Positions 39,843-49,708 are shown, numbered from the stretch's first letter. The stretch is 64,000 nt of DNA from Streptomyces sporangiiformans (GCF_005768555.2 NZ_VCHX02000035.1:54067-118066), one strand, 5' to 3'. Program-made: numbers and translations. Notes: generated by a model from the sequence alone, not told the origin.

Positions 39843-40631
39843 ATGGCAACAGCCCTCGCCAAGGCCGCCGACACCAGTACGTCGGTGGAGCACGCCGCGC
39901 GGATCGAGCACGTCTCGAAGTCCTTCCCCGGACCCTCCGGGCAGCAGCTCGTCCTCGACGACATCACCCTTGATGTCGCGCCGGGCGAGTTCGTCACCCT
40001 CCTGGGGGCCTCGGGCTGTGGTAAGTCGACGCTGCTGAATCTGGTCGCCGGGCTGGACAAGCCGTCCGCGGGCGGCATCAGCACCGACGGCCGCCCGGCC
40101 CTGATGTTCCAGGAGCACGCCCTCTTCCCGTGGCTGACCGCGGGCAAGAACATCGAGCTCGCCCTGAAACTGCGGGGCGTGCCGAAGTCGGAGCGCCGGG
40201 ACAAGGCCGAGGAGCTCCTGGAGCTCGTACGGCTGAAGGGCGCGTTCGGGAAGCGCGTGCACGAGCTGTCCGGCGGTATGCGACAGCGGGTCGCGCTGGC
40301 CCGCGCGCTCGCGCAGGACAGCAAGCTGCTGCTGATGGACGAGCCGTTCGCGGCACTCGACGCCATCACACGGGACGTGCTGCACGACGAGCTGACGCGC
40401 ATCTGGCGCGAGACGAACCTGTCGGTGCTGTTCGTGACGCACAACGTGCGCGAGGCGGTGCGGCTCGCCGAGCGCGTGGTGCTGCTGTCCTCGCGCCCGG
40501 GCCGTATCGCGCGGGAGTGGACGGTGGACATCCCCCAGCCCCGCCGCATCGAGGACGCCGCCGTGGCGGAACTGTCCGTCGAGATCACCGAACAACTGCG
40601 TGGGGAGATCCGCCGTCATGGCCAGCACTGA
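39843..40631 (+). CDS. ssuB: Sulfonate-type ABC transporter ATPase
   Basis: A 262-residue ATPase. Walker A is GASGCGKST, the signature is LSGGMRQR, and Walker B is LLLMDEPFAALD. FQEHALFPWLTAGKNIELAL is typical of the nitrate/sulfonate/taurine group. AGGAGG lies 8 bp before the ATG at 39843, so the ATG at 39819 is not used. The end overlaps the permease gene by 14 bp. Confidence 0.93.
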   Translation: MATALAKAADTSTSVEHAARIEHVSKSFPGPSGQQLVLDDITLDVAPGEFVTLLGASGCGKSTLLNLVAGLDKPSAGGISTDGRPALMFQEHALFPWLTAGKNIELALKLRGVPKSERRDKAEELLELVRLKGAFGKRVHELSGGMRQRVALARALAQDSKLLLMDEPFAALDAITRDVLHDELTRIWRETNLSVLFVTHNVREAVRLAERVVLLSSRPGRIAREWTVDIPQPRRIEDAAVAELSVEITEQLRGEIRRHGQH

Positions 40632-41517
40632 GACCACGGTCGACGGGAACGTCAAGGACGGCAACGATCTCGCCGGCCTCGAAGCGGGCCTCGACGCGCT
40701 GGAGACCGTCCAGACCGCGCGTACGCCGCTGCGGAAGACCTTCGTCGAGAAGATCCTGCCGCCGGCCGTCGCCGTCCTGCTGGTGCTGGTGGTCTGGCAG
40801 ATCCTGGTGTGGGCGAAGGTCACCGACAGCTACAAGCTGCCCGCGCCGTCAGCGGTCTGGGACGAGGTCCGCGAGGCCTGGCTCCAGGGCACGCTCCTCG
40901 ACTACATCTGGACCAGTGTCTCCCGCGGCCTGCTGGGCTTCCTCATGGCCCTGGCGATCGGCACGCCCTTGGGTCTGCTGGTCGCGCGGGTGAAGTTCGT
41001 GCGTGCGGCGATCGGGCCGATCCTGTCCGGACTGCAGTCGCTGCCGTCGGTGGCGTGGGTGCCGCCGGCGGTCCTCTGGCTCGGGCTGAACGACTCGATG
41101 ATGTACGCGGTGATCCTGCTCGGCGCGGTCCCGTCGATCGCCAACGGGCTCGTCTCCGGTGTCGACCAGGTGCCGCCGCTCTTCCTGCGGGCGGGCCGCA
41201 CCCTGGGCGCGACGGGGCTGCGCGGCACCTGGCACATCGTGGTGCCCGCCGCTCTCCCCGGCTACCTCGCGGGCCTGAAGCAGGGCTGGGCGTTCTCGTG
41301 GCGTTCGCTGATGGCCGCGGAGATCATCGCGTCCTCGCCCGACCTGGGCATCGGGCTCGGCCAACTGCTGGAGAACGGCCGTACGGCGAACAGCATGCCC
41401 ATGGTGTTCCTCGCCATCCTCCTCATCCTGATCGTCGGCATCGCCATCGACCTGCTGATCTTCAGCCCGCTGGAGCGGTGGGTCCTGCGCAACCGCGGTC
41501 TCCTCGTGAAGAGCTGA
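40618..41517 (+). CDS. ssuC: Sulfonate-type ABC transporter permease
   Basis: A 299-residue permease with about six transmembrane helices and an EAA-type loop (FLRAGRTLGATGLRGTWHIVVPAALPGYLAGLK). LQSLPSVAWVPPAVLWLGLNDSM is typical of the SsuC/NrtB family. It overlaps the ATPase gene, and the chelatase gene starts 6 bp after its stop. Confidence 0.93.
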   Translation: MASTETTVDGNVKDGNDLAGLEAGLDALETVQTARTPLRKTFVEKILPPAVAVLLVLVVWQILVWAKVTDSYKLPAPSAVWDEVREAWLQGTLLDYIWTSVSRGLLGFLMALAIGTPLGLLVARVKFVRAAIGPILSGLQSLPSVAWVPPAVLWLGLNDSMMYAVILLGAVPSIANGLVSGVDQVPPLFLRAGRTLGATGLRGTWHIVVPAALPGYLAGLKQGWAFSWRSLMAAEIIASSPDLGIGLGQLLENGRTANSMPMVFLAILLILIVGIAIDLLIFSPLERWVLRNRGLLVKS

Positions 41518-41523
41518 ACTCCC

Positions 41524-42270
41524 ATGCACAGTCCGGTACTTCTCGTCATCGCCCACGGCAGCCGCGACCCGCGTCATGCCGCGACGGTGCACGCCCTGGT
41601 GCGCCGCGTACGTGCCCTGCGACCGGGCGTACGCGTGGAGACCGGCTTCCTGGACTTCAACGTCCCCTCCGTCTCAGGGGTGTTGAATTCGCTGGCGGCG
41701 GAGGGCGTACGGGATGTCGTGGCGCTTCCTTTGCTGCTGACGCGTGCCTTCCATGCGAAGGCGGACATCCCGGCGGTGCTGCGCGAGGCGCCGCCCCGGC
41801 TGCGGATCCGGCAGGCCGAGGTGCTCGGCCCGTCTCCGCTGCTGACCGCCGCGCTGGAACGGCGGTTGTACGAGGCCGGGCTGAGCCCGGCCGACAAGTC
41901 CTCGACCGGGGTCGTGCTGGCCTCGGCGGGGTCCACGGACCCGGAGGCGATCGCAGTGATCGCAGAAATCGCGCGGGAGTGGCGGCACACCGGTTGGTGC
42001 GCCGTGCGGCCTGCGTTCGCCTCCGCATCACTCCCCCGCACCGAGGACGCGGTGCGGGAGCTGCGTGCCCTCGGCTGCGAGCGGGTGGCCGTCGCTCCGT
42101 ACGTGCTCGCGCCCGGCTTCCTTCCGGACCGGATCGCGCACGGGGCCGCCGAAGCGGACGTCCTGGCGGATGTGCTGGGACCGGCACCCGAGGTGGCGCG
42201 GGTGCTGCTGGACCGCTATGACGCGGCCCGCGCCGGCCGGCTGCCCGCGCTGACGTCCGTGAGCGCCTGA
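41524..42270 (+). CDS. CbiX-type sirohydrochlorin chelatase
   Basis: A 248-residue two-domain CbiX/SirB-like protein. LLVIAHGSRDPRH carries one metal-site His, and LPLLLTRAFHAKADIP the second. It inserts Fe or Co into sirohydrochlorin. At the end of the sulfur operon its natural role is iron insertion to make siroheme for the sulfite reductase encoded at the operon's start. Confidence 0.88.
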   Translation: MHSPVLLVIAHGSRDPRHAATVHALVRRVRALRPGVRVETGFLDFNVPSVSGVLNSLAAEGVRDVVALPLLLTRAFHAKADIPAVLREAPPRLRIRQAEVLGPSPLLTAALERRLYEAGLSPADKSSTGVVLASAGSTDPEAIAVIAEIAREWRHTGWCAVRPAFASASLPRTEDAVRELRALGCERVAVAPYVLAPGFLPDRIAHGAAEADVLADVLGPAPEVARVLLDRYDAARAGRLPALTSVSA

Positions 42271-42297
42271 CTCACACCGACGCCAACTGCTCAGTGT

Positions 42298-42900
42298 TCA
42301 GTGGCCCGCTGTGCTCGCCTCGGCCCGGCGCGGGTCACGCCCGCTCAACGCCAGGGCGCGCTCAAGGGCGGGCGCGTCGTCGGGCAGCGGGACGGGGGCG
42401 GCGAAGCCGTCGTACTGGCGGTAGACCTCGGCGTGCGCTTCGACCACGTCGAGGACCAGCCGGGCGGTGGCCTCGGAGACATGTAGTTCCTGGCCGGTGG
42501 CCGTCGCCATGTCCCAGCCGTGGACGGCGAGTTCCTTGACGATCAGGGAGGCGATCTCCACGGCGGGCATCGTCATGAAGCCCAGGTCGATGTCGCCCTC
42601 CCAGACCTGCGGGTCGGCCCAGGCGGCCACGGCCCGGTCGAGTTGGCCGGCATAGGCGTCGGCCCAGGCGGGATCGGCCGTGAAGTCCTGGCGGGTCAGC
42701 TCCTCGGGGAGTGGGATGCGCCGCGCGCGGTGCTCCAGGCCGTGGGAGGTGTAGAGGACCCAGTGGTTGGCGAGGGCGCGGACGTCCCACTCCCCGCAGG
42801 GGGTGGGAGCGTCCAGCTGTCGGGGCGCGACACCGCGCGCGATGCGGGCGGCCTCGGCCGCGCACTCGGTCATGCAGGGATACACGTCGTCGCGGTTCAT
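42298..42900 (-). CDS. TIGR03086-family metal-binding (DinB/mycothiol isomerase-like) protein
   Basis: A 200-residue protein with the mycothiol-dependent maleylpyruvate isomerase-like four-helix fold. The opening PTPCGEWDVRALANHWV and the later ELAVHGWDMATATGQ carry the conserved His residues that bind metal in this fold. The family is linked to mycothiol but most members have no assigned reaction. The ATG at 42900 is chosen over a GTG three codons upstream. Confidence 0.85.
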   Translation of the reverse strand: MNRDDVYPCMTECAAEAARIARGVAPRQLDAPTPCGEWDVRALANHWVLYTSHGLEHRARRIPLPEELTRQDFTADPAWADAYAGQLDRAVAAWADPQVWEGDIDLGFMTMPAVEIASLIVKELAVHGWDMATATGQELHVSEATARLVLDVVEAHAEVYRQYDGFAAPVPLPDDAPALERALALSGRDPRRAEASTAGH

Positions 42901-42925
42901 GGGCACCACGCTAGAAAGTGCTCGA

Positions 42926-43966
42926 TCAGACCTCTTGAAGAAACGCGACAGCCTCGTCGACCAGCCGTGTCAGCTCGGCCACTGGCATCGAACCGACGGC
43001 CCTCCGTTCGCGCGCGAAGGTGTTGGCGAGTCGCTGGAGGGTGTCATTCACCGGCGTCGGTACGCCGTGCAGCCGGCCGAGCAACGCGATCTCGCCGTTG
43101 AGGTAGTCGGCCTCGATCGTGCCCGTGCCACGGGCCAGGGACTGCCAGGAGGAGCCGCCGCGCACGGAGCCGGCCAGGGGCTCGAACCGGATCTTGTCGC
43201 CGCGTGCTTCCTTCTGCTCGTCCTCTCCCGCGTAGGGGATCCGGGCAGCCGCCAGCACCGCCTCGCCCTCGGCGCGGGCGCGCCGGAGGAGGGCCAGGCC
43301 CTCTTCGTCGGTCAGGCCGTCCTCGCCGGCCAGGGGGCCGGCGACAGCCTCGATCGCGTTGACCAGATTGGCCAGGAGTTTGGCGTACTTCCAGCGCATC
43401 ACGTCGGGCACGACCGGTGCCTCGAAGCGGTCCGTCTTCTCCAGACCGGCCCCGATGCGGGCGGCCGTCTCGTCCGTGCCGGAGGGGTAACGGCCCAGGT
43501 GGAGGATGCCGCTGAGCGGGGTGCCACCGGCGGACACCGAACCGGGCTCGACGAAGGTGGCGGGCAGCCATACGCACATGCCGTACACGTTCCTGAAGCG
43601 GCGCAGCGCGAGGCGTTCGCTGTCCACGCCGTTCTGCGCGCAGACCAGCGGCAGCCGCTCCGCGGCGGTGCCGCCGCCTGCCACGGGGCGCGGGCCCCAG
43701 GCGTCCAGGGCCGCCTCGCTGTCCTGTGTCTTGACCGCGAGCAACAGCACGTCGTCCGCCCGCAGTTCACCCAGCGGCTCGGGTCCGCGGACCGCGGGCA
43801 GCCGGTGGGTGCGCGTCCCGTCCGGGGTCGCCACCCTCAGCCCGCCGTCGCGCAGCGCCTCGTAGTGCGCGCCGCGCGCCACGAGCACCACCTCGTGCCC
43901 CGCCTCCGCGAGCCGGCCGCCGATGACACCGCCGACCGCTCCTGCTCCGATGATGATGTAGCGCAT
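42926..43966 (-). CDS. 2-dehydropantoate 2-reductase family (ApbA/PanE) protein
   Basis: A 346-residue reductase. MRYIIIGAGAVGGVIGGRLAEAGHEV is the NADP-binding Rossmann segment, and KYAKLLANLVNAIEA contains the catalytic Lys and the conserved Asn of the ketopantoate reductase family. It is longer than E. coli PanE (303) and not near other pantothenate genes, so the substrate may be another 2-oxo acid. Confidence 0.88.
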   Translation of the reverse strand: MRYIIIGAGAVGGVIGGRLAEAGHEVVLVARGAHYEALRDGGLRVATPDGTRTHRLPAVRGPEPLGELRADDVLLLAVKTQDSEAALDAWGPRPVAGGGTAAERLPLVCAQNGVDSERLALRRFRNVYGMCVWLPATFVEPGSVSAGGTPLSGILHLGRYPSGTDETAARIGAGLEKTDRFEAPVVPDVMRWKYAKLLANLVNAIEAVAGPLAGEDGLTDEEGLALLRRARAEGEAVLAAARIPYAGEDEQKEARGDKIRFEPLAGSVRGGSSWQSLARGTGTIEADYLNGEIALLGRLHGVPTPVNDTLQRLANTFARERRAVGSMPVAELTRLVDEAVAFLQEV

Positions 43967-44113
43967 GCCCTGAGCCTCGCACAGATGTGTGTAGCCTCCA
44001 GGGATGATTCCGGAAAGTCTCACGTTCGGCTCCGTGTGGGCCCGGGGTCCTCTGCCCGACACCGGGTACGGGCTCGCTCGCGCACCTGGAGGAGAACCTG
44101 GACGCGGGCGCGG

Positions 44114-44659
44114 TCAGCCGGTGGTCATCTCGGCGAGCTTGACGACGGTGTTCCAGTTGCGGCTGGTGGCGATGATGTCCTTCACGAGCCTGGGCTTCGA
44201 CAGGATCTCGGCCAGCTTGGAGCGGCCGAGGCCTTCGGGGGCGTAGAGGTAGAGGCAGCGGTCGCCGAGGCGGAACTCCTCGGGGAGGAAGGCGGCTTGG
44301 TCGACGGACGCGAAGCGTTCGGGGCCGACGGGGGCCGAGAAATAGGTGACGTGCAGCTGCTTGGCCTCCAGCTCGGCGGCCGGGAAGGGGCAGGCGTCGA
44401 GCACAGCCTGGAGGTACGCGTGGTCCCGCACCACAACGTCGACCCGGAAGCCGAAGCGCTTCTCGAGGGCCTCCGACAGCTCCGCCGCGAGTGACTCCTC
44501 GTCGCCGTGGTCGCTGGTGAAGGTGGCGTTGCCGCTCTGCAGATAGGTGCGTACGCCGGAGTGCCCGAGGCTTTCCAGCAGCGTGCGCAGGTCGGCCATC
44601 GGCACCTTCTTGCTGCCGCCCACATTGATCCCGCGCAGAAGCGCCGCGTACGTCGTCAT
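44114..44659 (-). CDS. DUF1697 family protein
   Basis: A 181-residue protein beginning MTTYAALLRGINVGGSKKV, with SGVRTYLQSGNATF, the two signature blocks of DUF1697. The C-terminal SRNWNTVVKLAEM is also conserved. No function is established. The gap of about 150 bp upstream toward the ApbA gene (43967-44113) shows no gene. Confidence 0.92.
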   Translation of the reverse strand: MTTYAALLRGINVGGSKKVPMADLRTLLESLGHSGVRTYLQSGNATFTSDHGDEESLAAELSEALEKRFGFRVDVVVRDHAYLQAVLDACPFPAAELEAKQLHVTYFSAPVGPERFASVDQAAFLPEEFRLGDRCLYLYAPEGLGRSKLAEILSKPRLVKDIIATSRNWNTVVKLAEMTTG

Positions 44660-44673
44660 CCGCACACCATAAG

Positions 44674-44712
44674 GCGGCCGTCGTACCCCGTGGGGGTGGG
44701 CACGACGGCCGC
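44674..44712. terminator. Terminator after the subtilase gene
   Basis: GCGGCCGTCGT (44674-44684) and ACGACGGCCGC (44702-44712) form a perfect 11-bp stem. It lies just beyond the minus-strand subtilase stop and ahead of the DUF1697 start. Confidence 0.75.
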
Positions 44713-44724
44713 GGCTCGTAGAGG

Positions 44725-45933
44725 TTACTCGACGATCTTCAGGAGCTTGTTCGGGGTACCCGGGGACGCGTTGGAGATCTTGTCCGCGGTCGCGCCGTCG
44801 GTGAGCGCCTGGGCGACCTGCTCCGGGGTGGAGTTGGGGTGGCCCGCGAGGTAGACGGCGGCGGCACCCACGACGTGCGGGGTCGCCATCGACGTGCCGG
44901 AGATGGTGTTGGTGGCGTCGTCGCCGGTGTTCCAGTCGGAGGTGATGTCCGAGCCGGGGGCGTAGATGTCCACCACGGAGCCGAAGTTGGAGAAGTCCGA
45001 CTGCTTGTCGTCCTTCGTGGAGGAGGCGACCGTGATGGCCTCGGGGACCCGGGCCGGGGAGCCCTGGCCCGCGTCGGCCGACTCGTTGCCGGCCGCGACG
45101 GCGAAGGTGACGCCGGAGGCGATGGCCTTCTGCACGGCCGCGTCGAGGGCTTCGTCGGCACCGCCGCCGAGGCTCATGTTGGCGACGGACGGGCCGGAGT
45201 GGTTCTTGGTGACCCAGTCGATGCCCGCGACGACCTGCTCGGTGGTGCCGGAGCCGGAGTCGTCGAGGACGCGGACGCCGACGACCTTCGCCTTCTTCGC
45301 GACGCCGTGCGCCTCGCCCGCGATGGTGCCCGCGACATGCGTGCCGTGGCCGTTGCCGTCCTGCGCGGTGTCGTCGTTGTCGATGGCGTCGAAGCCGTCC
45401 GAGGCGCGGCCGCCGAAGTCGCTGTGGCTGACGCGCACTCCGGTGTCGATGACGTACGCGGTGACACCCTCGCCGGCGCCGTCGGGGTAGGTGTACTTCC
45501 CGTCGCCCTTGGTGTCGGTCTGGTCGATGCGGTCCAGGCCCCACGACGGCGGGTTGGACTGAGTGGCGTCGATGTGGAACTTCTTGTTCTGGACCACCTT
45601 GTCGACGGCCGGGTCGGCGGCCAGCCGCTTGGCCTCGGTCTCGGACAGCCCGGAGGCGGAGAAGCCGTTGACGGCCGACGAGTAGGTGCGCTTCAGCGAA
45701 CCGCCGTACTCCTGGGCGAGATCCTTCTTGCCGCCCTTGGTGGTCTTCTGGTCGAGCAGCACGATGTAGCTGCCGGACACGGCGCCCTTGGCGTCGAGGC
45801 CGTATACCTTGCCCTCGGCCGGGGCGGCCGCCCCGGCGGTGGAGCCGGCGACGACGGTCACGCCCACCGCGGTGGCGGTGGTGGCTATGGCCGCGATCAG
45901 CCTCATCCTGCGGGTACGCATGCGAATTGCCAT
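44725..45933 (-). CDS. Secreted subtilisin-like serine protease (S8)
   Basis: A 402-residue exported protease. A signal peptide with basic start (MAIRMRTRRMRLIAAIATTA) is followed by an I9-type inhibitor propeptide (SYIVLLDQKT ... VNGFSASGLS) and the catalytic domain. The triad is visible in AYVIDTG (Asp), GHGTHVAG (His) and GTSMATPH (Ser), with the oxyanion Asn in AAGNESAD. It resembles the proteinase K/aqualysin group. The gene is followed by a terminator and has GAGGAGA about 10 bp before the ATG. Confidence 0.95.
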   Translation of the reverse strand: MAIRMRTRRMRLIAAIATTATAVGVTVVAGSTAGAAAPAEGKVYGLDAKGAVSGSYIVLLDQKTTKGGKKDLAQEYGGSLKRTYSSAVNGFSASGLSETEAKRLAADPAVDKVVQNKKFHIDATQSNPPSWGLDRIDQTDTKGDGKYTYPDGAGEGVTAYVIDTGVRVSHSDFGGRASDGFDAIDNDDTAQDGNGHGTHVAGTIAGEAHGVAKKAKVVGVRVLDDSGSGTTEQVVAGIDWVTKNHSGPSVANMSLGGGADEALDAAVQKAIASGVTFAVAAGNESADAGQGSPARVPEAITVASSTKDDKQSDFSNFGSVVDIYAPGSDITSDWNTGDDATNTISGTSMATPHVVGAAAVYLAGHPNSTPEQVAQALTDGATADKISNASPGTPNKLLKIVE

Positions 45934-46335
45934 GAAGAGGGGTCTCCTCGTGGTGTATGTGGGGGGTTTGTGGGGGGTCTGACCGCCGAGCGAAGAAGTT
46001 ACCCGGCGGTTGGCAAGAAACCCTGACGGATTGACGCGCGCAGATCAACACCTACGTACACCTGTGACTCAATCGACAAGTGTTCGCAATAACAAAGGGG
46101 TTCAGGGGCGACACATCGGACGGGCCTCGCCGCGACCTCCACGACCCCGAGAAGTCCCAGTACATGTAAGGGGCCCACATCCTCCCTAGTGCTGAGGTCG
46201 TGGGCACCGAGGGGAGGACTGAGCGCTCCGTCAGTTCACCGGGCAGCACGAGGAGATGGCTTTATCCGGCCCATACCTTCGAAGCCATGAGGGACGGCAG
46301 GGGGCCGTCACCGAAGACAAGGGGGCAAGCCCGTC
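45934..46335. other. Intergenic region between divergent subtilase and MMPL genes
   Basis: About 400 bp without a convincing gene. It must hold the two divergent promoters. The only element I can point to is an AAGGGGG ribosome-binding site before the MMPL start at 46336. No clear palindrome or hairpin was found. Confidence 0.6.
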
Positions 46336-48645
46336 ATGGGGAACGGAGATACGCGGGTACGGGGCATAGCTGCCCGGGCCGGCGGCTGGAGCGTACGGCA
46401 TCGCTGGGCGGCCGTCGGCATCTGGGTGCTGTTCGTCGTCCTGGCGATGGGGCTCGGCTCGGCGGCGGGCACGGCCGAGCTCAAGGACAGTGATCAACTC
46501 AGCGGCGAGACGAGCCAGGCCGCGCGCATCCTCGAGGACGCCGGGATCGACGAGCCGGCCGGGGAGACCGTGCTCGTCCAGGCCAAGGGCGAGGGTGCCA
46601 AGGCGACGGACTCCGAGTTCCGCGCCGCCGTCGACGCCGTGATGAAGGCGGTCGAGGGCACCGGCAAGGTGACCGACGTGACCTCGCCGTACGACACGGA
46701 CACGATCTCGAAGGACGGCCGCAGCGCGCTCGTGCAGTTCGACATGCGCGGCGAGGCGGAGACGGCGGGCGAGCGGGTGGAGCCCGTCCTGAAGGCCGTC
46801 GACGAGGTGCAGAAGGATCATGACGCGGTGCGGATCGAGGAGATCGGCAGCGCCAGCATGTTGAAGACGTTCGACGACGCCTTCGGTGACGACTTCCAGC
46901 AGGCGGAGTACTCCGCCGTGCCCGTGGCGCTGGGCATTCTGCTGGTGGCGTTCGGCGCGCTGGTGGCGGCGCTGGTGCCGGTGGCGCTCGCGATCACCGC
47001 GATCATGGCGACGATGGGCCTGATGGGGCTCGTCAGCCATCTTCAGCCGATGGACGACGCATCGAGCTCCGTGATGCTGCTGGTCGGTCTCGCGGTCGGC
47101 GTCGACTACTGCCTGTTCTATCTGCGGCGTGAGCGCGAGGAGCGCATGGCGGGCAGGGACGGCGAGACCGCGCTGCGGATCGCCGCGGCGACCAGCGGCC
47201 GCGCCATCATCGTCTCCGGTGTCACGGTATGCGTGGCGATGGCGGGCATGCTGTTCACCGGTCTCGCCACGTTCAAGGCGATGGGTCTGGCCTCACTGAT
47301 GGTCGTGGCGGTCGCCATGGTCGGCTCGGTGACGGTGCTGCCCGCGCTGCTCTCGCTGCTCGGTGAGCGGGTCGAGAAGGGCCGGATTCCGTTCCTGCAC
47401 CCGGACAAGCGGCGCAAGGGCAACGGCAGCACGGGCAACGGTCATTCGGGCAACGGTCATTCGGTGAACAATGAGAGCCGGTTCTGGACGAGCGTACTGC
47501 GGGTGGTCCTGGCCAGGCCGGCGATCTCGCTGGTGGTCGCGACGGGCGCGCTGCTCGCGATCGCGGCCCCCGCGCTCGGTATGAAGACCCAGAACCTCAC
47601 GCTGGATCAGGAGTTCGGCGACTCGCTGCCGATCGTGGCGACGTACGAGCGGGTCAACGAGGCCTTCCCCGGCGGTTCCGAGCCGGCCGAGGTGGTCGTC
47701 AAGGCCGACGACATCAATTCCGCCGAGGTGAAGTCCGCGCTCGCCGACTTCCGTGAGCGGGCGGTCAGTTCGGGTGCCTCACGCGGTCCGGTCGAGGTCA
47801 AGGTGCACGATGCGCAGAACCTCGCCCTCGTGTACGTACCGCTGGTGGGCGGCTCGGACCTGGACAAGGCCGAGAAGAGCCTGGAGACCATCCGCGACGA
47901 GGTCCGTCCCGCGACGCTCGGCAAGGTCGACGGGGTCGAGGCGCCGGTGACCGGACAGGTCGCGGGCTCGAAGGACTTCAACGACCAGCTCGTCAGCGCG
48001 GTGGCCCCGGTCTTCGCCTTCGTCGTGGTCTTCGCCTTCCTGCTGATGCTGCTGTCGTTCCGCTCGCTGACGATCGCGATCACCTCGATCGTGCTCAACC
48101 TCCTTTCGGTGGGGGCGGCTTACGGCATCCTGGTCGGCGTCTTCCAGCACGGCTGGGGCGCGTCGCTGGTGGGAGCGGAGGGCGTGGGCGCCATCATCAC
48201 CTGGCTGCCGCTGTTCCTCTTCGTGATCCTCTTCGGCCTCTCGATGGACTACCACGTGTTCGTGGTCTCGCGGATCCGTGAGGCGCGGCAGCGAGGGCTG
48301 ACGACGCGGGACGCCATCCAGCACGGGGTGGTCACGACGGCCGGTGTCATCACCAGCGCCGCCGTCATCATGGTCGCCGTCTTCGCGATCTTCGGAACGC
48401 TGTCCATGCAGTCCATGAAGCAGATGGGCGTGGGCCTCGCGGCCGCGGTCCTCATCGACGCGACGATCATCCGGGGCGTGCTGCTCCCGGCGGTCATGGC
48501 CCTCCTCGGCGAGCGCAACTGGTACTTCCCGAAGTGGCTGCACCGCCTGCCGGACCTCACCCACGACGAATCGCCCGAGAGCGCGGGCGTGATGTCCTCG
48601 CCGCCTCAGCCACCGGCGGTCGAGGGCGAGAAGGTCGGGGTCTGA
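46336..48645 (+). CDS. MMPL family (RND-type) transporter
   Basis: A 769-residue exporter with two homologous halves, each with one helix, an extracytoplasmic domain and a bundle of about five helices. GVDYCLFYLRREREE and LSMDYHVFVVSRIREAR are the paired conserved motifs with the proton-relay Asp-Tyr. A short NGSTGNGHSGNGHS stretch lies in the linker between halves. MMPL proteins export lipids or hydrophobic metabolites; the cargo here is unknown. A hairpin terminator follows. Confidence 0.92.
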   Translation: MGNGDTRVRGIAARAGGWSVRHRWAAVGIWVLFVVLAMGLGSAAGTAELKDSDQLSGETSQAARILEDAGIDEPAGETVLVQAKGEGAKATDSEFRAAVDAVMKAVEGTGKVTDVTSPYDTDTISKDGRSALVQFDMRGEAETAGERVEPVLKAVDEVQKDHDAVRIEEIGSASMLKTFDDAFGDDFQQAEYSAVPVALGILLVAFGALVAALVPVALAITAIMATMGLMGLVSHLQPMDDASSSVMLLVGLAVGVDYCLFYLRREREERMAGRDGETALRIAAATSGRAIIVSGVTVCVAMAGMLFTGLATFKAMGLASLMVVAVAMVGSVTVLPALLSLLGERVEKGRIPFLHPDKRRKGNGSTGNGHSGNGHSVNNESRFWTSVLRVVLARPAISLVVATGALLAIAAPALGMKTQNLTLDQEFGDSLPIVATYERVNEAFPGGSEPAEVVVKADDINSAEVKSALADFRERAVSSGASRGPVEVKVHDAQNLALVYVPLVGGSDLDKAEKSLETIRDEVRPATLGKVDGVEAPVTGQVAGSKDFNDQLVSAVAPVFAFVVVFAFLLMLLSFRSLTIAITSIVLNLLSVGAAYGILVGVFQHGWGASLVGAEGVGAIITWLPLFLFVILFGLSMDYHVFVVSRIREARQRGLTTRDAIQHGVVTTAGVITSAAVIMVAVFAIFGTLSMQSMKQMGVGLAAAVLIDATIIRGVLLPAVMALLGERNWYFPKWLHRLPDLTHDESPESAGVMSSPPQPPAVEGEKVGV

Positions 48646-48678
48646 CCTCGCCGCTCGGATCTGGTGGACGTGGTTGAC

Positions 48679-48713
48679 GATGTGGCCGGGGCGCATGCCG
48701 CCCCGGCCACATC
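48679..48713. terminator. Bidirectional terminator
   Basis: GATGTGGCCGGGGC (48679-48692) and GCCCCGGCCACATC (48700-48713) pair perfectly over 14 bp with a 7-nt loop. It lies between the convergent MMPL and phosphatidyltransferase genes. Confidence 0.85.
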
Positions 48714-48727
48714 GCGTACGCGAGTGC

Positions 48728-49708
48728 TCAGGCCGCCTCGGTCACGGCTTCACGCTCGAAGGAGTCGATCGTGCGGGTGAAGTCGCGGGTGGAGAGCAAC
48801 AGCTTGTAGATGATGGCGAGTTCGAAGACCAGGAGGAGACCGCCGGAGACGATGGTCGCCTCGATCACCGCGTCGAGGAGCGGGCCGACGATGAAAACAC
48901 CCATCTGGAATTCGATGCCGCTCACCAGGTGGGTACGAATACGGTGGCGGAGCAGGAAGGAACGCACGCGCAGATAGACCGGGAAGCGATGCCGGAACTC
49001 CTCGTGCAGGTCGATGACTCGGGGCTGTTTCTTCGAGTCCTCCGTCTCCTGCGGTGAAATCTCCGCCGCGCCTTCGGAACTCAAGCTCGCCGCCTTGCGG
49101 AGATCCTGTTCGACATCGGCCTCGGGGTTGTTGCGCAGCAAGTCCTCCATGAAGGCGAGTTCGCTGGAATTCTGCGCGCGCCGCGCCTCCCGCACGCGCG
49201 CCTTGATCTGCTTGCGCATGGAGTAGCGGATCTTGAAGATCTCCAGGGAGTTGATGTAGCGCAGCGTGTCCAGGCCGACGACGGCCAGGGCAAGCCAGAT
49301 ATAGACCGTGTCGTCGGTGCGCTGGTACTGCCCAGCCATGAGCGCGACTCCGCACACCATCACGCGGACACGGTCGAAGACGAAGTCCAGCCAGGCCCCG
49401 AACACGGACCCCTGGCCGGTGAGTCTGGCCACCTTCCCGTCCATGCAGTCGAGGATGAAGCTCAGGTGGTAGACGATCGCGCCGGCGATCAGCCAGCGCC
49501 AGTCACCGAGCGCGAAGCACGCCGCCGAGGCCAGCCCCAGCAGGAACGCTCCCCAGGTGATCTGGTTCGGCGTGATCTTCGTCCGCATCGCCGTGATGCG
49601 CACCAGCGGTGTGGCGACCGGGTCGACGAGCAGTACGGTCCACCACGCGTCGCGCTTCTTCTCGGTGATGCGGCGCACTTCGGCGAGGGGCGGTATGTCT
49701 CGGCGCAT
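48728..49708 (-). CDS. CDP-alcohol phosphatidyltransferase family membrane protein
   Basis: A 326-residue membrane enzyme. The CDP-alcohol motif D-G-x2-A-R-x8-G-x3-D-x3-D is complete in the segment DGKVARLTGQGSVFGAWLDF followed by VFD. About four helices lie in the N-terminal half, then a charged cytoplasmic insert (about 175-235), then two more helices. It links a CDP-activated diacylglycerol or similar donor to an alcohol; the acceptor is unknown. The ATG at 49708 is preferred over one 11 codons upstream. Confidence 0.88.
   Translation of the reverse strand: MRRDIPPLAEVRRITEKKRDAWWTVLLVDPVATPLVRITAMRTKITPNQITWGAFLLGLASAACFALGDWRWLIAGAIVYHLSFILDCMDGKVARLTGQGSVFGAWLDFVFDRVRVMVCGVALMAGQYQRTDDTVYIWLALAVVGLDTLRYINSLEIFKIRYSMRKQIKARVREARRAQNSSELAFMEDLLRNNPEADVEQDLRKAASLSSEGAAEISPQETEDSKKQPRVIDLHEEFRHRFPVYLRVRSFLLRHRIRTHLVSGIEFQMGVFIVGPLLDAVIEATIVSGGLLLVFELAIIYKLLLSTRDFTRTIDSFEREAVTEAA

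Noticed and set aside
44004..44246. Short plus-strand frame beginning MIPESLTFGSVWARG
   Set aside because: It runs into the DUF1697 gene on the opposite strand and has no ribosome-binding site. It could be a gene remnant, but the support is too weak.
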